From: Arenicella sp.
GTDB lineage: Bacteria; Pseudomonadota; Gammaproteobacteria; Arenicellales; Arenicellaceae
NCBI GenBank assembly: GCA_023301745.1
Contig: JALZVW010000083.1
Coordinates: 1-52,543, forward strand
Length of the DNA stretch: 52,543 nucleotides
Reading direction: 5' to 3'
Shown here: in pieces, positions 49,791-52,543 of the stretch
Numbering within the stretch: the first letter of the stretch is position 1
Layout of the letters: each line of letters begins with the position of its first letter
Program-made: the position numbers and the translations under genes
The notes under the pieces: model-generated
Told to the model about the DNA's origin: nothing
Databases searched by the model: none
The model's input: only the letters and a program-made list of their open reading frames with translations

Positions 49791-50873
49791 TTACATTACA
49801 ACAACCAGGCCTTGGTTGGCGGCTATGTTGCCATCACACACGTCTTGGTAAACATCGGCCAAGCTCTTTACGCCATCGAGCTCATTGATTTTCAACCACG
49901 CTCGACTTTTGGCCGCGCTATTTTTTGTATAGCTCACAGAGCGCTTACCAAACTCGTCTGCCCCTAACTCTTTCATCCGCTGTTGTATGTGGCTGGGCGC
50001 AAAAAATTGATGACTACGCTGTTGTATAATGCCATCAACTTGGCGAGGCTCATCCCAGTGCGTGAGGCCAACGTTGCTGGTATAGCGCATATTGTCGCCT
50101 AGGTGTGTGTGTAGCCGGCTTAATACATCGGTATTAGCCGACATATCGATAATGACGGTTGGCTTGTTCGGGTCAATTGTTTCTAATTTCTCGTAACTCA
50201 TTACGCTGTCATACGCCTTGATTGAATTTACGAACTCGAGATTGCGCTCAGAGGTTAAACCTATAACATGAGGCGCTCTATCGTCATCGGCTAAGCCATA
50301 GGCAAGGCCGGTGCTGGTTTTGCTCGAGGCGCTGATGATCACAACTTGTTCGGCGCCGAACCAGTCATTACTTTCTAATAGGTCATGCAGGCAATACGAG
50401 GTTAGGTGCAATACGAATAAGAGCATGCGTTCGTTATCGTTTGCCCGGTCATAGGCCGGTTCGTTATTCACTCGATTATATATATTATAGCCTGCAGGCA
50501 AGTCGGCGCGGTGTGCACTGGCATCCATGAAGTTAGCGGGAGTGACTTTTGAGGGTGTCATTATTAATTCATTGGCGGGTGGGAAGTAGCCGAATAGTCG
50601 TTCGCCTACCGCTAACGCGTCACTGCTGGATTCGATTACGTCGGCAAAACCCCATACTGGAATGATGCCCCATTGTTCAGCGTTATCGCCGCTGGGCGGG
50701 AAAAATTGCCAATATCGTAAATGATCGCCCATCACCGCGTAGGTGATATTGTTTGCGGTAAATGCGAATCGATCAACCTTAACAAGAACCTCTCCTTGGT
50801 TAATTATGTTTGCCGGCGTGTCTATCAAACGGCTCTGAGTTAGGTCGCCCTTATTTGTTTGAAATTCTTGCAT
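49791..50873 (-). CDS. DUF2855 family MDR-like protein
   Basis: A 360-residue protein resembling a degenerate medium-chain dehydrogenase/quinone reductase: an N-terminal GroES-like half (VLVKVDRFAFTANNITYAVMG, IPVWGFADVIESSSDALAVGERLFGYFPP) and a Rossmann-like half with VVIISASSKTSTGLAYGLADD. These are DUF2855 signatures. The nucleotide-binding glycine motif is replaced by SASSKTS, so normal NAD(P)H binding is doubtful. It begins 37 bases after the flavoprotein gene, in one operon under the divergent TetR regulator. Function unknown. Confidence 0.88.
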   Translation of the reverse strand: MQEFQTNKGDLTQSRLIDTPANIINQGEVLVKVDRFAFTANNITYAVMGDHLRYWQFFPPSGDNAEQWGIIPVWGFADVIESSSDALAVGERLFGYFPPANELIMTPSKVTPANFMDASAHRADLPAGYNIYNRVNNEPAYDRANDNERMLLFVLHLTSYCLHDLLESNDWFGAEQVVIISASSKTSTGLAYGLADDDRAPHVIGLTSERNLEFVNSIKAYDSVMSYEKLETIDPNKPTVIIDMSANTDVLSRLHTHLGDNMRYTSNVGLTHWDEPRQVDGIIQQRSHQFFAPSHIQQRMKELGADEFGKRSVSYTKNSAAKSRAWLKINELDGVKSLADVYQDVCDGNIAANQGLVVVM

Positions 50874-50910
50874 ATTATGCTCCTCTGGGTATTTGATTGT
50901 TAGTCAAGCC

Positions 50911-52341
50911 TTAACTGTTCGCCGTCCGTGCGGCCATGATTTTCATTGCTTGCGCTATTAATTTTGGCATATTCGCGCCAGCTTTTGGTGCCGCCTCTTT
51001 CAAGCGCATAAGCACTTGCATTTGTTCTTTGGTCGTCTCATCGCTTTGCTGAACCAAATTAGTAAAGCCGTCTAAGCGATTGCTTAATAGCCAGTCACGC
51101 AGGCCTGGTTCTTGTGACCAACGCATTTGGTTTCTCATTTGTGCCGCCATCCCAAACAGCCAATCAGTATCATGGTTGGGTAATGGTACTACTTGGCATA
51201 GGTCGTTTTTGTGAGCTTCATCGTCATAGCTAGCCTCGATATGAGCAATGAAAGCAGCACTGAAGATTGGTTGGTAAGAGCGCACGGTTTGTACCACTAT
51301 TTTATTGCCCTGAAATACATCGTAAATTTCATTTACCGGTACTGCCCGCGCTGAACAATCTACATGCATGGTATTCGCCGTTGTTGCGATGCTGTCATTA
51401 CCGAAATGAATTTTGTTTGTATCTATTCGGGTTACGCGACCCTTGCGAATCACCTTCTTAATTCGACGTAGTTGTGCAAGTTCGTCTCGGCTTACGGTGG
51501 CACCGTGAAACATTGCCGGCTTAACGTTCGGGTCCAAACGCATCAAAACACCGCCTTTTTCAAGGCGGTCAAAAAGATCGTCTATATTTTCGGCGGCCGC
51601 TACCGCTTCAGCTTGGGTCGCTTGTGCGCCCATCGTGTTCATAAAGAATTTACGCGAAGGTTGTGTGTTTTTACGATCTATCCACCAGCCGTCTCTAGGC
51701 ATTATCCAGCTAATGTCATCCGGGTTAATCTGGTTGTCTAATAACCATAGAACGGCGTCGATCGCTGTTTTTCCACCGCCGACAATAACGTAGTCATCTC
51801 TTGGCTCAATCAAGCTCGGCAGCTCGTTTAACGGACCAAATTCAACGCCATCAGCTACCTCGAAACTCGGTGTGTGAGTCGATGGTACCGACGTCTTGAA
51901 ATAAGTGCCGTCGATAATTTTTCGGTTAACCTTCACTTGGTATTGATTGTTAGACAGCATTGACGAAAATTTGCCGTCGCCCTGGTATTCACACATTGGG
52001 AAATACTGAACGCGGCCACTTGGCAGGAACGTGTGCTTCATTATTTGATCATAATAAGCCATTATTTCGGGGCCTGAGGCAAGCTCAGCCAACCCTTTGT
52101 TCAAGCCTACTTCATCAACGGTGCCGTTACTTAATTCTCTTGAGCTCACGCCGTAAAACGATGAGGGCTGATGTAAGGTGACGAATGAATATGCGTCATT
52201 CCAATGTCCACCGGGCTTGTGGTGTTTATCTACAATGACAATGTTAGCGTCTGTTTCGGCTAATAGTACATCGGCGAAGGCCATGCCTACTGCGCCACTG
52301 CCGATAATCAAGTAATCGGTTTCAAGTTGTTGAGTGTTCAT
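50911..52341 (-). CDS. FAD/NAD(P)-dependent oxidoreductase, flavin-monooxygenase-like
   Basis: A 476-residue flavoprotein. The FAD-binding site is DYLIIGSGAVGMAFADVL at the N-terminus, followed by DKHHKPGGHWNDAYSFVTLHQP, as in flavin-containing monooxygenases, and a second nucleotide site VIVGGGKTAIDAVLWLL near residue 190 for NADPH. GAGAG precedes the ATG. A C-terminal helical segment has LMRLKEAAPKAGANMPKL. It is first in an operon with the DUF2855 gene and divergent from the TetR gene, a layout typical of detoxification or catabolic units. Substrate unknown. Confidence 0.85.
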   Translation of the reverse strand: MNTQQLETDYLIIGSGAVGMAFADVLLAETDANIVIVDKHHKPGGHWNDAYSFVTLHQPSSFYGVSSRELSNGTVDEVGLNKGLAELASGPEIMAYYDQIMKHTFLPSGRVQYFPMCEYQGDGKFSSMLSNNQYQVKVNRKIIDGTYFKTSVPSTHTPSFEVADGVEFGPLNELPSLIEPRDDYVIVGGGKTAIDAVLWLLDNQINPDDISWIMPRDGWWIDRKNTQPSRKFFMNTMGAQATQAEAVAAAENIDDLFDRLEKGGVLMRLDPNVKPAMFHGATVSRDELAQLRRIKKVIRKGRVTRIDTNKIHFGNDSIATTANTMHVDCSARAVPVNEIYDVFQGNKIVVQTVRSYQPIFSAAFIAHIEASYDDEAHKNDLCQVVPLPNHDTDWLFGMAAQMRNQMRWSQEPGLRDWLLSNRLDGFTNLVQQSDETTKEQMQVLMRLKEAAPKAGANMPKLIAQAMKIMAARTANS

Positions 52342-52396
52342 GGTCTTACTCTCTAGAAGGTTGAATAGTTTCGTTATATCTCTATATGGCTTGGAA

Positions 52397-52432
52397 TATA
52401 ACGCTGTTATATATTAAAATAACAGCGTTATA
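52397..52432. promoter_or_regulatory. Double palindromic operator between the TetR gene and the FMO operon
   Basis: TATAACGCTGTTAT (52397-52410) and ATAACAGCGTTATA (52419-52432) are exact reverse complements with an 8-base spacer. Each arm is itself nearly palindromic (ATAAC-N3-GTTAT), so the site can bind two TetR dimers. It lies 56 to 91 bases before the FMO gene and 25 bases before the TetR start. A further CGTTATAT lies at 52372-52379. Confidence 0.88.
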
Positions 52433-52457
52433 ATTGTCAAGCTAAAGCGTGAATAGC

Positions 52458-52543
52458 ATGGATTCAAGAACAAAAATTCTAAATGCGACTACTGAATTGT
52501 TTCTCGAAGGTGGGGCCTCGGCGTTGAGTGTCCGTGCTATTTC
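52458..52543 (+). CDS. TetR family transcriptional regulator (partial, 5' end)
   Basis: ATG at 52458 opens a frame that runs off the window after 28 codons and two bases: MDSRTKILNATTELFLEGG then ALSVRAI. This is the classic TetR N-terminal helix pair (R-x-x-I-L-x-A-x-x-x-x-F-x-x-x-G). It is divergent from the FMO operon and close to the double palindrome, so it very likely represses that operon and itself. Confidence 0.85.
   Translation, partial: MDSRTKILNATTELFLEGGASALSVRAI

Overview
The window reads as chromosomal DNA of a marine-type gammaproteobacterium: moderate GC, dense short-spaced genes on both strands, Gram-negative hallmarks (TonB-dependent receptor, LpxD, lipoprotein and Sec signals) and many families common in marine Gammaproteobacteria (DUF3179, DUF2784, TIGR02647, DUF885, choice-of-anchor I). 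I cannot name the genus from sequence alone. No rRNA, tRNA, insertion sequence, phage gene, CRISPR array or replication origin was seen. Both edges cut genes: the 3' end of a possible PDZ-type protein at the left and the first 29 codons of a TetR regulator at the right.

Layout. 0-9.7 kb: YgeA-type amino-acid racemase, AGCS sodium/amino-acid symporter, MarR regulator with a 12+12 bp operator, cytochrome P450, RDD protein, two small conserved proteins, a DUF3179 protein and a peroxiredoxin-like protein. 9.7-14.6 kb: a 901-residue TonB receptor, a stand-alone LpxD and an ExoD-family protein. 14.6-18.1 kb: a tightly coupled operon of an exported S33 peptidase and a NatAB-like ABC exporter. 18.2-20.6 kb: a membrane LytTR regulator, a DUF2306-like membrane protein and a glycine-rich exported protein. 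20.7-27.1 kb: two glycosyltransferases, then a probable operon of an unknown anchored protein, a bile-acid:sodium-symporter-family carrier and a D-aminoacylase. 27.1-31.9 kb: lone ParA-like ATPase, hemolysin-III protein, HD protein with a possible diiron-oxygenase signature, START protein, GST and PepSY protein.

31.9-33.2 kb holds a complete SoxR circuit: soxR, divergent from a VOC/glyoxalase gene whose promoter carries a perfect 16-bp SoxR box with a 19-bp spacer. 33.5-38.6 kb is a galactoside/galactonate region: dgoD, a DgoR-like FCD regulator and a GH36 alpha-galactosidase, without the kinase and aldolase. 38.7-41.0 kb is a two-gene operon of an exported trypsin-like protease and an FHA-domain membrane protein, overlapping by ATGA. 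41.0-42.7 kb encodes a PAS / LuxR-HTH / alpha-beta-hydrolase fusion whose hydrolase part appears to have lost both the nucleophile serine and the catalytic histidine; I consider this the most novel single gene. The rest is a choice-of-anchor I beta-propeller, a MATE exporter, a DUF885 lipoprotein peptidase, a DUF3088 protein, a LysE exporter and, at the right edge, a flavin monooxygenase-like gene plus DUF2855 gene under a divergent TetR regulator with a striking double palindrome.

The best candidates for undescribed systems are the pseudo-hydrolase LuxR regulator, the protease/FHA pair, the SoxR-controlled VOC protein, the TetR-FMO-DUF2855 module and the HD protein. Start codons were moved inward from the longest ORF where a Shine-Dalgarno (SD) sequence, signal peptide or homolog length favoured it; each case is stated.
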